From positions 1-62,595 of the IMG/VR virus record IMGVR_UViG_3300027823_000007: a stretch of DNA of 62,595 nt. One strand, given 5' to 3'. Every line of letters starts with the position of its first letter. Positions within the stretch are counted from its first letter, which is position 1. Source of the DNA: a virus. A model generated the notes under the pieces. It was not told the origin of the DNA. It saw only the letters and a program-made list of their open reading frames with translations, and made no database searches. Made by a program: the position numbers and the translations under genes. Shown piece after piece: positions 42,220 to 49,724 of the stretch.

Positions 42220-43008
42220 ATGACAATTACAGCTAAAGTCGCAACAATTCTCAAATTAAGAAACCTCTCATCAGAATTACTACAACCGCATGAGAAAATC
42301 AACATTCTCAAAGGGGAAGTTTTGCAGGTTTCAAATATTACCCCCGCTACTCATCAGCACCTTGCTTTAGATTTGATTCATAGCGAATTTAGCCGCGGGT
42401 TTGTTTATGCACCTCACTGGGATTACACACCGATAAATATCGTTCTGCCAGCACAATATTATTACCAAACTGATAACCCTAGCGGGTACGGCATTCGAGA
42501 GTGTAACGGCACGGCTAACGCGACAATGCTCAACTATGTACTTAATGGAAAACTGGACAATACAGCGGCAAAAAATAAGATAGCTCAGCCCGAATCTATC
42601 TATTTAGACGTGCTTAAACGGTACGGCGACACTACGGATCACAATGCCAACACAGAGGCTTTAAAACAGTTTGGGATCGATAGCTATTGGTCAACATCAT
42701 TAACCTTTGACGATTACTATCTATCGATCCGCAATGCTATCCCGCTGGTGATGGGACTAGATTACAAAGACTACGGCCATATCGTTTGTGGTGTCGGTTT
42801 TGAATTGCGAGATAAGATTATCGTACATGACCCGTTTGGGGCCCGTGAAGGTACAACCGATTACTGGCTATCGAATCTGTCAGAAGCAGGCAAATTTGAC
42901 GTTTACTCGATCGCATCAATGACCAAACTTTGGCTGGTCGGAGGTTCTGGCGGCTGGGGCCGTGTGGTCACCCGTATTGAAGGTCGCCCGACTGTGTTTG
43001 CGCGTTAA
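42220..43008 (+). CDS. C39-like cysteine peptidase, candidate endolysin
   Basis: 262 residues from ATG 42220 (ribosome site GAAGGA). An SH3-like N-terminus (LKLRNLSSELLQPHEKINILKGEVLQVSNI) is followed by a papain-like C39 domain: YYYQTDNPSGYGIRECNGTANATML (Cys), GHIVCGVGFE (His) and IIVHDPFGARE (Asp). In phage context this may cut peptidoglycan stem peptides or release lysis. No holin is certain; the small membrane protein at 48699 is a weak candidate. A palindrome follows the stop. Confidence 0.7.
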   Translation: MTITAKVATILKLRNLSSELLQPHEKINILKGEVLQVSNITPATHQHLALDLIHSEFSRGFVYAPHWDYTPINIVLPAQYYYQTDNPSGYGIRECNGTANATMLNYVLNGKLDNTAAKNKIAQPESIYLDVLKRYGDTTDHNANTEALKQFGIDSYWSTSLTFDDYYLSIRNAIPLVMGLDYKDYGHIVCGVGFELRDKIIVHDPFGAREGTTDYWLSNLSEAGKFDVYSIASMTKLWLVGGSGGWGRVVTRIEGRPTVFAR

Positions 43009-43068
43009 TCCCAACACTGGGAATTTAAAAAAGTTCTTAACGATCCGGATCTCTTTCGGATACTATGC

Positions 43069-43074
43069 TATAGT
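43069..43074 (+). promoter_or_regulatory. -10 box before the small gene at 43099
   Basis: TATAGT lies in GATACTATGCTATAGTGCAG, with ATCCGGATCTC about 25-30 bases upstream as in other promoters. Ribosome site TAGGAAA is at 43086-43092. Confidence 0.6.
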
Positions 43075-43098
43075 GCAGTAGCAAGTTAGGAAAATATC

Positions 43099-43251
43099 AT
43101 GACTAAACGGAAAGCTTTGACGGCTAGTGAAAGTGGTTTAAGTATTGAAGAGTATAGGATCGGTGCGATCGACGCGCTGCAACGCAAAATTAGGCTTAAT
43201 CGGCGTTACAAAAAAACAGGTAAGTGCAAAAAATCATTTCAAACAACTTGA
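43099..43251 (+). CDS. Very small basic protein
   Basis: 50 residues, ATG 43099, with a good promoter and ribosome site. The sequence is basic (KRKALTASESGLSIEEYRIG..., then RKIRLNRRYKKTGKCKKSF) and may bind nucleic acid. It runs directly into the HTH gene at 43260. Confidence 0.5.
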   Translation: MTKRKALTASESGLSIEEYRIGAIDALQRKIRLNRRYKKTGKCKKSFQTT

Positions 43252-43259
43252 AAACCAAA

Positions 43260-43544
43260 ATGCAAAGTTTAACAGAAGAAGAAAAATTGGCAGCGGCGGC
43301 GGTCTTGAAAGTCATCAAATCCGACTCAATAAATCTGGACATATTGAAATATTTGATAGCGGGTCATCCTGTCGGAAGCGTGCACTTTTGTAGACAGGTC
43401 GGCATTCATACGGCGACAATGTCGGCACGGGTGCGGGCGATCGAAAGTGCAGCCAAACGGGGCGATCGAGAATCAATACAAGACCGATTGATACAAATTT
43501 TGGGAGTTAAAACAGTTTCACGCGGAGGACACGAAAAAACCTAA
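43260..43544 (+). CDS. Small HTH-like DNA-binding protein
   Basis: 94 residues from ATG 43260 (a GTG at 43224 overlaps the small gene before it). VGSVHFCRQVGIHTATMSARVRAIESAAKRGD reads as a helix-turn-helix. It probably forms one transcript with 43099-43251. Confidence 0.55.
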   Translation: MQSLTEEEKLAAAAVLKVIKSDSINLDILKYLIAGHPVGSVHFCRQVGIHTATMSARVRAIESAAKRGDRESIQDRLIQILGVKTVSRGGHEKT

Positions 43545-43565
43545 TCATCCCAACAATGGGAATTA

Positions 43566-43630
43566 ATGCCCGATCGGGCGATCGGGCGATCGGGCGATCG
43601 GGCGATCGGGCGATCGGGCGATCGGGCGAT
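43566..43630. repeat. Tandem CGATCGGG octamers
   Basis: About eight head-to-tail copies of GCGATCGG separate the HTH gene from the convergent gene at 43632. This is an expanded HIP1-like octamer. Confidence 0.95.
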
Positions 43631-43631
43631 T

Positions 43632-44381
43632 TTATTGGTTGAACTCAAAATTAGTCAACAACAAAATCGAATAAATTTCTGTAGGTATAGGTGCAAAGCT
43701 TTCTTGCGCTTGTTCAAAGTCCGCATAAGTCCAAAATTTTAATGTAGTAACTTTCAAGTCATCACACATCAGAGGTACTTTGTGGAAATCTTCAAGACGT
43801 GGGGTTAAATCGGCTGTTAAGGCACTATTTGAAGTGTATTTAACAGGTTGCAATTCTATCTCAATCCATAGCGCTATAGAGGCTGCAAGCATCAAATCCG
43901 AGAGCCTACATTGTTCTACTTTAATCTTTGTCTCTTGGTAGCTAGTTCCTAAGCATAAATTAATAAGTTCGTGAGCACAGACTACATAAGGCATCTCAGA
44001 TAGTGCACGAAATAATGCTTTAATGGATTCATTCTTCTGTGATATCAGTAAGTCTCGATCGCCCGCAGTAAATGGGATGCCATTATGTCCGGCCCAGACG
44101 GGAAATGTTAAGCAGCGGTTGCCGATCAAAACTGCCATCGAGCTCAAAGCAGAAACCTGGTAATACTCAGCTAGCGCCGTTATTTTAGCGATTGCCTTGT
44201 AGATTCTCGAATAAGATCGCATACCGCGCATAAACTCATCATTGGCCATGTTCGAGACATCTTTAGCACGTCTGTCAAGTGCGGCGCGTCTAGTGTCAAT
44301 CCTAATTAAACTTTTAATTAGCTTTGTACACTTGTCATGGTCAAAAATGGTTGACCCGATCGTTTCTTTGTATTTGCTCAT
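43632..44381 (-). CDS. Hypothetical protein
   Basis: 249 residues, helical throughout (IKSLIRIDTRRAALDRRAKDVSN, KAIAKITALAEYYQ). No family is recognised. Promoter: TATAGT on the minus strand at 44409-44414. It is followed on its downstream side by the CGATCGGG array. Confidence 0.55.
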   Translation of the reverse strand: MSKYKETIGSTIFDHDKCTKLIKSLIRIDTRRAALDRRAKDVSNMANDEFMRGMRSYSRIYKAIAKITALAEYYQVSALSSMAVLIGNRCLTFPVWAGHNGIPFTAGDRDLLISQKNESIKALFRALSEMPYVVCAHELINLCLGTSYQETKIKVEQCRLSDLMLAASIALWIEIELQPVKYTSNSALTADLTPRLEDFHKVPLMCDDLKVTTLKFWTYADFEQAQESFAPIPTEIYSILLLTNFEFNQ

Positions 44382-44460
44382 AAGGCCCTCAGCTATCGGT
44401 GTCTTTATACTATATCATACATTGACCGATAAAAACGCAAGTGTCCGCCCGATCGGGCGA

Positions 44461-44576
44461 CCTGTTTTGATATTGGGATAAAAGGTATACAGCGTATAGG
44501 TTCAAGTTTGTCACAGAATGCTATATATTATAAAAATAGCAGTATGTCCTATGACTTTATTCCCATTGTCTGACGG
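44461..44576 (+). promoter_or_regulatory. Late control repeat, copy 7
   Basis: It reads TTTTGATATTGGGATAAAA, AGCGTATAGG, GTCACAGAATG, AT core ATATATTATAAAAAT, CAGTATGTCCTATGAC, CCCATTGTCTGACGGG. It precedes the HTH/tnpB region. Confidence 0.9.
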
Positions 44577-44617
44577 GAGATCGGCTGCAAAGATTAATCC
44601 CAGTGTTGGGAGCGGGT

Positions 44618-44676
44618 GATCGCCCGATCGCCTAAAACAAAACCCGAATATTATCCGGGTTTTGTTTTGTTTTTAT
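44618..44676 (+). terminator. Terminator in 59-bp direct repeat, copy a
   Basis: CAAAACCCG-(AATATTAT)-CGGGTTTTG is followed by TTTTG. The 59 bases are repeated at 44929-44987. The first copy ends the transcript from the late control repeat. Confidence 0.8.
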
Positions 44677-44683
44677 AACTGAT

Positions 44684-44930
44684 TAAAACACTTACAAATA
44701 AAGCACCCTCAAAACGGCTAGAACGCTTTGTAGGTAAGTCTTTGACACTCACAACTAATTACTCAGGCAGTGTCAAGCAAAGACCTCTCAGAATGCCTGC
44801 AACCATTACGGGGCAAGGCTTTGCAGTGTCAAGCAACCTACTATTAGACCCGACCAATGGCAAGGCTTCAAAACGGCTAGAACGCTTTCTAGGTAAGGCT
44901 TTGAACCTGACCAATAAAACCGTAGGGCGA
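44684..44930 (+). pseudogene. Fragment of an HTH-family gene (repeat region only)
   Basis: An open frame codes KAPSKRLERFVGKSLTL... and later KASKRLERFLGKALNLTN. These repeats match SEWLEPFIGKDLHL inside the intact gene at 45024. It has no start codon or N-terminal domain, and lies between two identical 59-bp terminator repeats, so it looks like a leftover of recombination. Confidence 0.6.
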
Positions 44931-44987
44931 TCGCCCGATCGCCTAAAACAAAACCCGAATATTATCCGGGTTTTGTTTTGTTTTTAT
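44929..44987 (+). terminator. Terminator in 59-bp direct repeat, copy b
   Basis: It is the same as 44618-44676. The promoter of the next gene (TATAAT at 44990-44995) begins directly at its end. Confidence 0.8.
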
Positions 44988-45023
44988 GTTATAATGTTAG
45001 CAACCACACTCGCATTCAACATT

Positions 45024-45557
45024 ATGACAATTATACCAGAGTTTATCAGAACTGAGCAAAACGGGATCGAATATTTTAAGATCGTCGCGACCGGGGAATG
45101 TGGCATGAGCCAATCGGGTTTAGCGCGCGCTTGTGGCGTAAGTCGTCAATCAATTATCAAGTTAGTTGACGATTTGAACCCTGTAACTAAGTCACCCTCA
45201 GAATCGCTGGAACCATTGCAGGATAAGGGTTTGAACCCTGTAACCAAGTCACCCTCAGAATCGTTAAAAGACCTGTCATGGAAAGCCCCGTCAGAATGGC
45301 TGGAACCATTTATAGGTAAGGACTTGCACCTGTCAGGGAATTTTAAAAAAGGTGGTGATGCTGTAGTCTATCGAGCCGACTTTTGCTCAGCAGTAATAGG
45401 GCATTATGCAGGCAAGGGACACGCTAAGGCTTTAAAAGTTTTGATGGCGACAACCGCGATCGGATTAACCAGCTACATTCAAGGTGTTACTGGCTGGCTA
45501 CCGATCGCGCTTCAGTCCAGCCTAGAATCGCGAACAAAGCTCGATCGTATCTTATGA
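45024..45557 (+). CDS. HTH-type regulator-like protein, full-length
   Basis: 177 residues from ATG 45024; the longer frame from 44742 crosses a terminator and the promoter. IPEFIRTEQNGIEYFKIVATGE is followed by a helix-turn-helix-like MSQSGLARACGVSRQSIIKLVDDL. The middle has imperfect peptide repeats (NPVTKSPSESLEPLQDK twice). The C-terminal ADFCSAVIGHYAGKGHAKALKVL...SYIQGVTGW is typical of a cyanobacterial plasmid family of unknown role. The first 66 bases of its conserved part recur in the gene at 45664. Confidence 0.65.
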   Translation: MTIIPEFIRTEQNGIEYFKIVATGECGMSQSGLARACGVSRQSIIKLVDDLNPVTKSPSESLEPLQDKGLNPVTKSPSESLKDLSWKAPSEWLEPFIGKDLHLSGNFKKGGDAVVYRADFCSAVIGHYAGKGHAKALKVLMATTAIGLTSYIQGVTGWLPIALQSSLESRTKLDRIL

Positions 45558-45583
45558 ATGAAAATTTAATAACTTAAGAGAAA

Positions 45584-45613
45584 CAAAACCCGGCAACTTT
45601 TACCGGGTTTTTT
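45584..45613 (+). terminator. Terminator after 45557
   Basis: AAACCCGGCAACTTTTACCGGGTTTTTT, stem CCCGG.../CCGGG with T-run. Confidence 0.75.
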
Positions 45614-45626
45614 ACTGATGTTATGG

Positions 45627-45632
45627 TATAGT
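45627..45632 (+). promoter_or_regulatory. -10 box before 45664
   Basis: TATAGT lies in TTATGGTATAGTAGAAG, 32 bases before the start codon. Confidence 0.65.
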
Positions 45633-45663
45633 AGAAGTGTAACCGTCTAAATCCATAAAACCT

Positions 45664-46008
45664 ATGTCTAGTATACCAGAGTTTATCAGAACTGAGCAAA
45701 ACGGGATCGAATATTTTACGATCGTCGCGACCGGGGAATGTGCGGTCTCACTCCGGGGCTTAGCGAAACTCTCAGGAGTGCCACGCTCAACACTTAGCCG
45801 ATGGTTTGGGGACTTGTCCCATGAGAGCATACCTAAATGGCTGGAACCTTTGCGGACTATGCCTTTGGACTTGTCCCACGAGATCGAAAATAACGGGAAA
45901 GATATCAAGCCCATCCCAGCTAAAACGGCCTTTAAATTTGTTTTTTTGGTTGCTCAGAACCTCAAGAAAATTCAAGCTTTCAATACGATCGAGTTAATTG
46001 CAGAATGA
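45664..46008 (+). CDS. HTH-type regulator-like protein fused in operon to tnpB
   Basis: 114 residues. The N-terminal domain is nearly the same as that of 45024 (IPEFIRTEQNGIEYFTIVATGE) with a different helix-turn-helix (SLRGLAKLSGVPRSTLSRWFGDL). The end, FKFVFLVAQNLKKIQAFNTIELIAE, is a different C-terminus. Its stop TGA overlaps the ATG of tnpB copy 2 (ATGA at 46005-46008), so the two would be translationally coupled. Whether the gene is shortened by the tnpB insertion is not decided. Confidence 0.65.
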   Translation: MSSIPEFIRTEQNGIEYFTIVATGECAVSLRGLAKLSGVPRSTLSRWFGDLSHESIPKWLEPLRTMPLDLSHEIENNGKDIKPIPAKTAFKFVFLVAQNLKKIQAFNTIELIAE

Positions 46009-47192
46009 AAGGGCGGTATCAATTCCGATTCTATCCGACAATCGAACAAAAAATAAGCTTGGCTCAATTGTTTGGGTGTGTCCGGGTAGTCTGGAATGAC
46101 GCGCTAAGACTATGCAAACAATCTGAAAAAAAGCCTAGCTCATGCGATTTGCAAAAAATAGCTATAACTCAGGCAAAAAAGACAGTAGAGAGAGCCTGGT
46201 TAAGCGAAGTGTCAGCCGTAGCATTACAGCAGTCTGTTGCAGACTTAGAGACCGCATTTACAAACTTTTTCAATTCTTGCAATGGGAAAAGAAATGGCAA
46301 AAAAGCTGGCTATCCTAAGTTTAAGAAAAAAGCCAACAGTCAGTCAGCAAGATTAGCCCGTAACGCTTTTATAATGCGAGGCAATGAAGTTTATCTCGCA
46401 AAAATAGGGGATGTTTTCCCGGTTTGGTCAAGAAAACTACCATCAAAACCTAGCTCTGTAACGATAATTAAAGACTGTGCAAATAGGTATTTTTTGAGCT
46501 TTGTTGTAGAAGTCTCCCCTATTCATATTGAGCCAAAAAATCAAAGTGTTGGTGTTGACTTAGGTATCAAAACCTTCGCTGTAATGAGTGATGGCACAAC
46601 CGCCAAAAGTCCAAACTACAAAGTGTTAGACCGTAAAATTCGCAGGTTGCAGCGCAAGTTATCCCGTCAAGTCCAAACCTCAAAACGTAGGGACAAAACC
46701 AGGCTAAAAATAGCTAAACTGCATAATCAGATTGCTGATACTAGAAAAGATTTCCTGCACAAACTTTCTACTAAATTGGTGAGTGAGAATCAAACCATCA
46801 TTTTAGAAGATTTAAACGTAGCAGGAATGGTAAAGAATAGGAAACTATCAAGGGCCATTAGTCAGCAAGGTTGGGGAGAATTCAGGACACTTTGTGAGGG
46901 TAAATCGGAGAAGTACGGCAGAGGTTTTAAAATAATAAATCGCTGGGAGCCGACCTCTCAAACTTGCTCGGACTGCGGTTTTCGGTGGGGAAAGATAAGC
47001 CTTTCTGTTCGATCGATTCAATGCTTAAACTGTGGGAGTCAGCACGATCGCGACCTAAACGCAGCAAAAAATATACAACAAGTCGGGATGGGGCATCGCC
47101 ACGACTCTAAACGAGCACAGAGCTTGAAGAAGACTACCTCGGTAGCATCGAGCGATGAAGTGCTAAGCCTAAACTGGTCTATTTTCGATTAG
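46005..47192 (+). CDS. tnpB: TnpB nuclease (IS200/IS605 OrfB), copy 2
   Basis: 395 residues, with intact RuvC residues and a CSDC...CLNC zinc finger as in copy 1. Compared with copy 1 there are 22 residue changes, mainly near residues 47-56 and in surface positions. It starts with the ATGA overlap with an HTH gene and has no promoter or left end of its own. It may therefore be produced together with the HTH protein. No tnpA is present. Confidence 0.95.
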   Translation: MKGRYQFRFYPTIEQKISLAQLFGCVRVVWNDALRLCKQSEKKPSSCDLQKIAITQAKKTVERAWLSEVSAVALQQSVADLETAFTNFFNSCNGKRNGKKAGYPKFKKKANSQSARLARNAFIMRGNEVYLAKIGDVFPVWSRKLPSKPSSVTIIKDCANRYFLSFVVEVSPIHIEPKNQSVGVDLGIKTFAVMSDGTTAKSPNYKVLDRKIRRLQRKLSRQVQTSKRRDKTRLKIAKLHNQIADTRKDFLHKLSTKLVSENQTIILEDLNVAGMVKNRKLSRAISQQGWGEFRTLCEGKSEKYGRGFKIINRWEPTSQTCSDCGFRWGKISLSVRSIQCLNCGSQHDRDLNAAKNIQQVGMGHRHDSKRAQSLKKTTSVASSDEVLSLNWSIFD

Positions 47193-47199
47193 TCCGGGT

Positions 47200-47237
47200 T
47201 TAGAATCCTCATGCCTTTAGGCTGGGGAGTATGTCAA
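47200..47237 (+). mobile_element. Right end of tnpB copy 2
   Basis: Hairpin CCTCAtGCC-TTTA-GGCTGGGG and AGTATGTCAA, in the same place as in copy 1. The changes keep pairing by wobble, suggesting a functional RNA. The predicted guide would begin ATGAGGTTGACATAAGAAAG. Confidence 0.7.
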
Positions 47238-47380
47238 ATGAGGTTGACATAAGAAAGAGCGATCGCCAGTTGTCGATCGCCCGCAGACTATTACCGTACC
47301 AAAGTATTGATATTAGCATCTTTTGGGTTGTTTCTTTCTGGTTTGTCTGCTATACTATAAAAAATGGAATGAGGGATTTT

Positions 47381-47566
47381 ATGTGTAAAAAACAGATCGA
47401 TCTGATTGCTGTGTTTGACGAGCTCATTGCAGGGTTTGAGTCAGCCGAAAAGAGTCTCAACGATAGTCTGGCTGCGATCGAGAATAAAGACTCAACTACG
47501 GAAATTGCCTCACAGACTTTTGCTGTCAAATTGCGGGTAAGACTTAAAAATGCTAATATTAATTAA
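47381..47566 (+). CDS. Small helical protein
   Basis: 61 residues from ATG 47381 with GAGGG upstream; promoter TATACTATAAA at about 47351. IAVFDELIAGFESAEKSLNDSLAAI is amphipathic. The reading frame that starts at 47231 runs through the tnpB right end and the promoter and was rejected. A terminator follows at 47613. Confidence 0.5.
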   Translation: MCKKQIDLIAVFDELIAGFESAEKSLNDSLAAIENKDSTTEIASQTFAVKLRVRLKNANIN

Positions 47567-47612
47567 CTTGGTAACAAGCCAACAGTCGCCAGCAAACTAC
47601 CCAAAATCAGAC

Positions 47613-47637
47613 ACCGCGATCCCTCGCGGTTTTTTGT
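47613..47637 (+). terminator. Terminator after 47566
   Basis: ACCGCGA-TCCC-TCGCGGT is followed by TTTTTTG, only 4 bases before the start codon of the next gene. Confidence 0.75.
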
Positions 47638-47641
47638 TCCT

Positions 47642-48628
47642 ATGTATTCCTCTGGAAGTCCAAACCGCAACGCGGTTGTCCCGGCTATTACTAACGCATC
47701 AGCTAATAGCGCGGCAAACCTTAACGCGCAAGTGCAGGCTATCGTAGATCGGCTGCAATATAATTACAATTTGAGCCTGCAAATTGCAGAACAGCAAAGC
47801 TTATTTATTCAACAATACCAGGCTACTGGGGCAAGTACGATCGCGCCGTTACTGGTACAAATACAGGCAGAGATTGACGGGTTAACCGCCCAAAATATAG
47901 CACTAAATTCTAGGCTTAGCACGATCGTGCAGAACCTCAACACGGCTGAAAGTTCTGTCAACACTTTGACCACCAATGCCAACACGATCGAAGGCAAGGG
48001 AAATATCCGCAGAATCGATATAAACTACCAAAGGAGCGATCCGGATTTAGCTGCTATTGCAGCTTTAAGCCCTACTGCCGACCGAGTGCTACGGACTAAC
48101 GCTTCAAACGTTTTAGGGCTTGTTACACCCCCGAATTTTGGCGCGCTGCCTCCTTCTATTTATCAAAGCACGTGGACTGTCGCATCCGGTGCTAACTCAG
48201 GTTTCACGGCGGGGCAAGCTAACACTTGGATCGCTTTACCCATGTCGTTAATATCCGCAGGATCCGGCTATTCTCATAGCGGATCACGGGTAATCATCAC
48301 GGCTGGTACTTATGATGTATTTGCTCAGGTTTCCGGTGTTGGTTGTGTCGAGTTTATGTGTCGGCTAGTGCAATTTGTGGGAGCGACTGCGACACTAATA
48401 GGGAATGGTAACACTGCACACACAGTATTGTCTGGCGGCTCTCTTGGTTCATCTGTTACCATTAAAAGCTACCTTAAAAATACTTATGCTCTACCAGCGT
48501 GTGAGATTGAATTGCAATATAAATTTAAAACGCCACACAGTACCGCGGCGTTAAGTGGTGGAATGCCTGTTAACACTCCCACAATGCCTGAAGATTTTGC
48601 AAAATTGCGATTTATCCGTTTAGCTTAA
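47642..48628 (+). CDS. Tail-fibre-like protein, copy 3
   Basis: 328 residues. A coiled-coil/Ala-rich N-terminus (NASANSAANLNAQVQAIVDRLQYN..., AQNIALNSRLSTIVQNLNTAESSVNTL) is followed by a jelly-roll-like head (ANTWIALPMSLISAGSGYSHSGSRVIITAGTYDVFAQVSG). The head and stalk plan is that of 9553 and 40631. The start codon comes right after a terminator with no visible ribosome site, so its expression is uncertain. Confidence 0.55.
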   Translation: MYSSGSPNRNAVVPAITNASANSAANLNAQVQAIVDRLQYNYNLSLQIAEQQSLFIQQYQATGASTIAPLLVQIQAEIDGLTAQNIALNSRLSTIVQNLNTAESSVNTLTTNANTIEGKGNIRRIDINYQRSDPDLAAIAALSPTADRVLRTNASNVLGLVTPPNFGALPPSIYQSTWTVASGANSGFTAGQANTWIALPMSLISAGSGYSHSGSRVIITAGTYDVFAQVSGVGCVEFMCRLVQFVGATATLIGNGNTAHTVLSGGSLGSSVTIKSYLKNTYALPACEIELQYKFKTPHSTAALSGGMPVNTPTMPEDFAKLRFIRLA

Positions 48629-48651
48629 TTTCCCGATCGCCCGCCCAAAAG

Positions 48652-48678
48652 AAACCCGCTAGAGTCTAGCGGGTTTTA
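48652..48678. terminator. Bidirectional terminator after fibre copy 3
   Basis: AAACCCGCTAGA-G-TCTAGCGGGTTT, near perfect. It separates the plus-strand fibre from the convergent minus-strand genes. Confidence 0.85.
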
Positions 48679-48698
48679 CTGTTTTGCTTAGCCATGAT

Positions 48699-48938
48699 TT
48701 AACCCTTAGATTGTGGTACTAAAGTAGGTAAAGGAATTTGCCGATCTCTCAGATATTTGTATCGGGGCACTACAATCAAACGCTCGATCGTGTCAACAGT
48801 CACTATACGGTAAGCCAACAAACTGCCACCAAGCATGGCCCAAGTGAGAATGAATAGACAGACTTTCTGTCTGGTATTTACTACCTCATAGAAACCCTTT
48901 AAAGTTGTCAGGAAAATCTCGCTATTCTCTCTTAACAT
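48699..48938 (-). CDS. Small membrane protein
   Basis: 79 residues. One clear transmembrane helix (VCLFILTWAMLGGSLLAYRIVTV, residues 26-48) with basic residues before it. It could be a holin or a plasmid membrane anchor; the sequence alone cannot tell. The region 48939-49180 holds only a palindrome. Confidence 0.5.
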   Translation of the reverse strand: MLRENSEIFLTTLKGFYEVVNTRQKVCLFILTWAMLGGSLLAYRIVTVDTIERLIVVPRYKYLRDRQIPLPTLVPQSKG

Positions 48939-49180
48939 ATTAACTCTCCGTATATTTACGTAGCCGACTTTGGTATAAAGTGCATCCTACACATTCTATT
49001 CTACTTCTTTAGATAGAGAGATTCGGAGTCTAAGTATGAAGAGTTCGTAAACTTTTCTTTATACAAATTTTGCAACCGCTATCTACGATTAAACTAGGAA
49101 TCCGGGAAATTTCCCAACAATGGGAAAGTTACTAAAAAACGATCGCGCGGGCGATCGTCTTAGGATACTAGAAAGCTGGC

Positions 49181-49681
49181 TTAAAAGTATACGGGATCTT
49201 CTTCTTCATCTATGTCTATGTCGCTATAAATTTCAGCGTCATCGCCGTCTGCCTTCGCTTCTGCCTCAGATTCTTCCTCGGATTCTTCCTCGGATTCTTC
49301 CTCGGATTCTGCCTCAGATTCTGCCTCAGATTCTTCCTCAGATTCTTCCTCAGATTCTTCCTCAGATTCTTCCTTGGATTCTTCCTTGGGTTCTGGAGTA
49401 ACAACAGGAATTGTTTGTGGGTTAATCGCCTCAGTATTCTTGTCTAAAGGCAAGTCGCTAGTTTCTCCTGGTATTGGGTTAAAAGCAGTGTAGCCGTCAA
49501 CCTTCTTAAAAAAGGCTTGACCTTGCATACCGGCCGCCCGCAAAGTCTCAGCCTCAGTTTCCCCGCCGTACAAATCGGTTAACTCTTCTAGTGTGTAAGT
49601 GCCAGATATTACAGCTTTACTAGATTGTCGAGTCAGTAGTGTCGGGTGATGGTTATTGTAATCAGACAATACGATCGGCAT
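49181..49681 (-). CDS. Protein with long acidic repeat tail
   Basis: 166 residues. A compact N-terminal domain (about 85 residues, with TLEELTDLYGGETEAETLRAAGMQGQAFF) is followed by a Glu/Ser repeat, (EESE)n, of about 45 residues, and a very acidic C-terminus (DIDIDEEEDPVYF). The tail is made of 12-base DNA repeats that can change in number. Acidic tails often mimic DNA. No family is recognised. Confidence 0.6.
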   Translation of the reverse strand: MPIVLSDYNNHHPTLLTRQSSKAVISGTYTLEELTDLYGGETEAETLRAAGMQGQAFFKKVDGYTAFNPIPGETSDLPLDKNTEAINPQTIPVVTPEPKEESKEESEEESEEESEEESEAESEAESEEESEEESEEESEAEAKADGDDAEIYSDIDIDEEEDPVYF

Positions 49682-49724
49682 ATTTGTGATCCCTCTGTGT
49701 TCTACTTGTTCTATCCTATATCAT

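Noticed and set aside
43566-43630. Possible CRISPR-like repeat
   Set aside because: The octamers are directly adjacent with no spacers, so this is a simple tandem repeat. No cas genes are in the window.
44742-45023. N-terminal extension of the HTH gene from 44742
   Set aside because: The extension crosses a terminator hairpin and the promoter TATAAT. It was treated as a gene fragment followed by an intact gene.
47231-47380. Start of the small gene at 47231
   Set aside because: It lies in the tnpB right end and before a TATACT promoter. ATG 47381 with GAGGG is better.
49120-49401. Plus-strand frame rich in ILPRILPQ
   Set aside because: It is the antisense of the acidic repeat gene 49181-49681.
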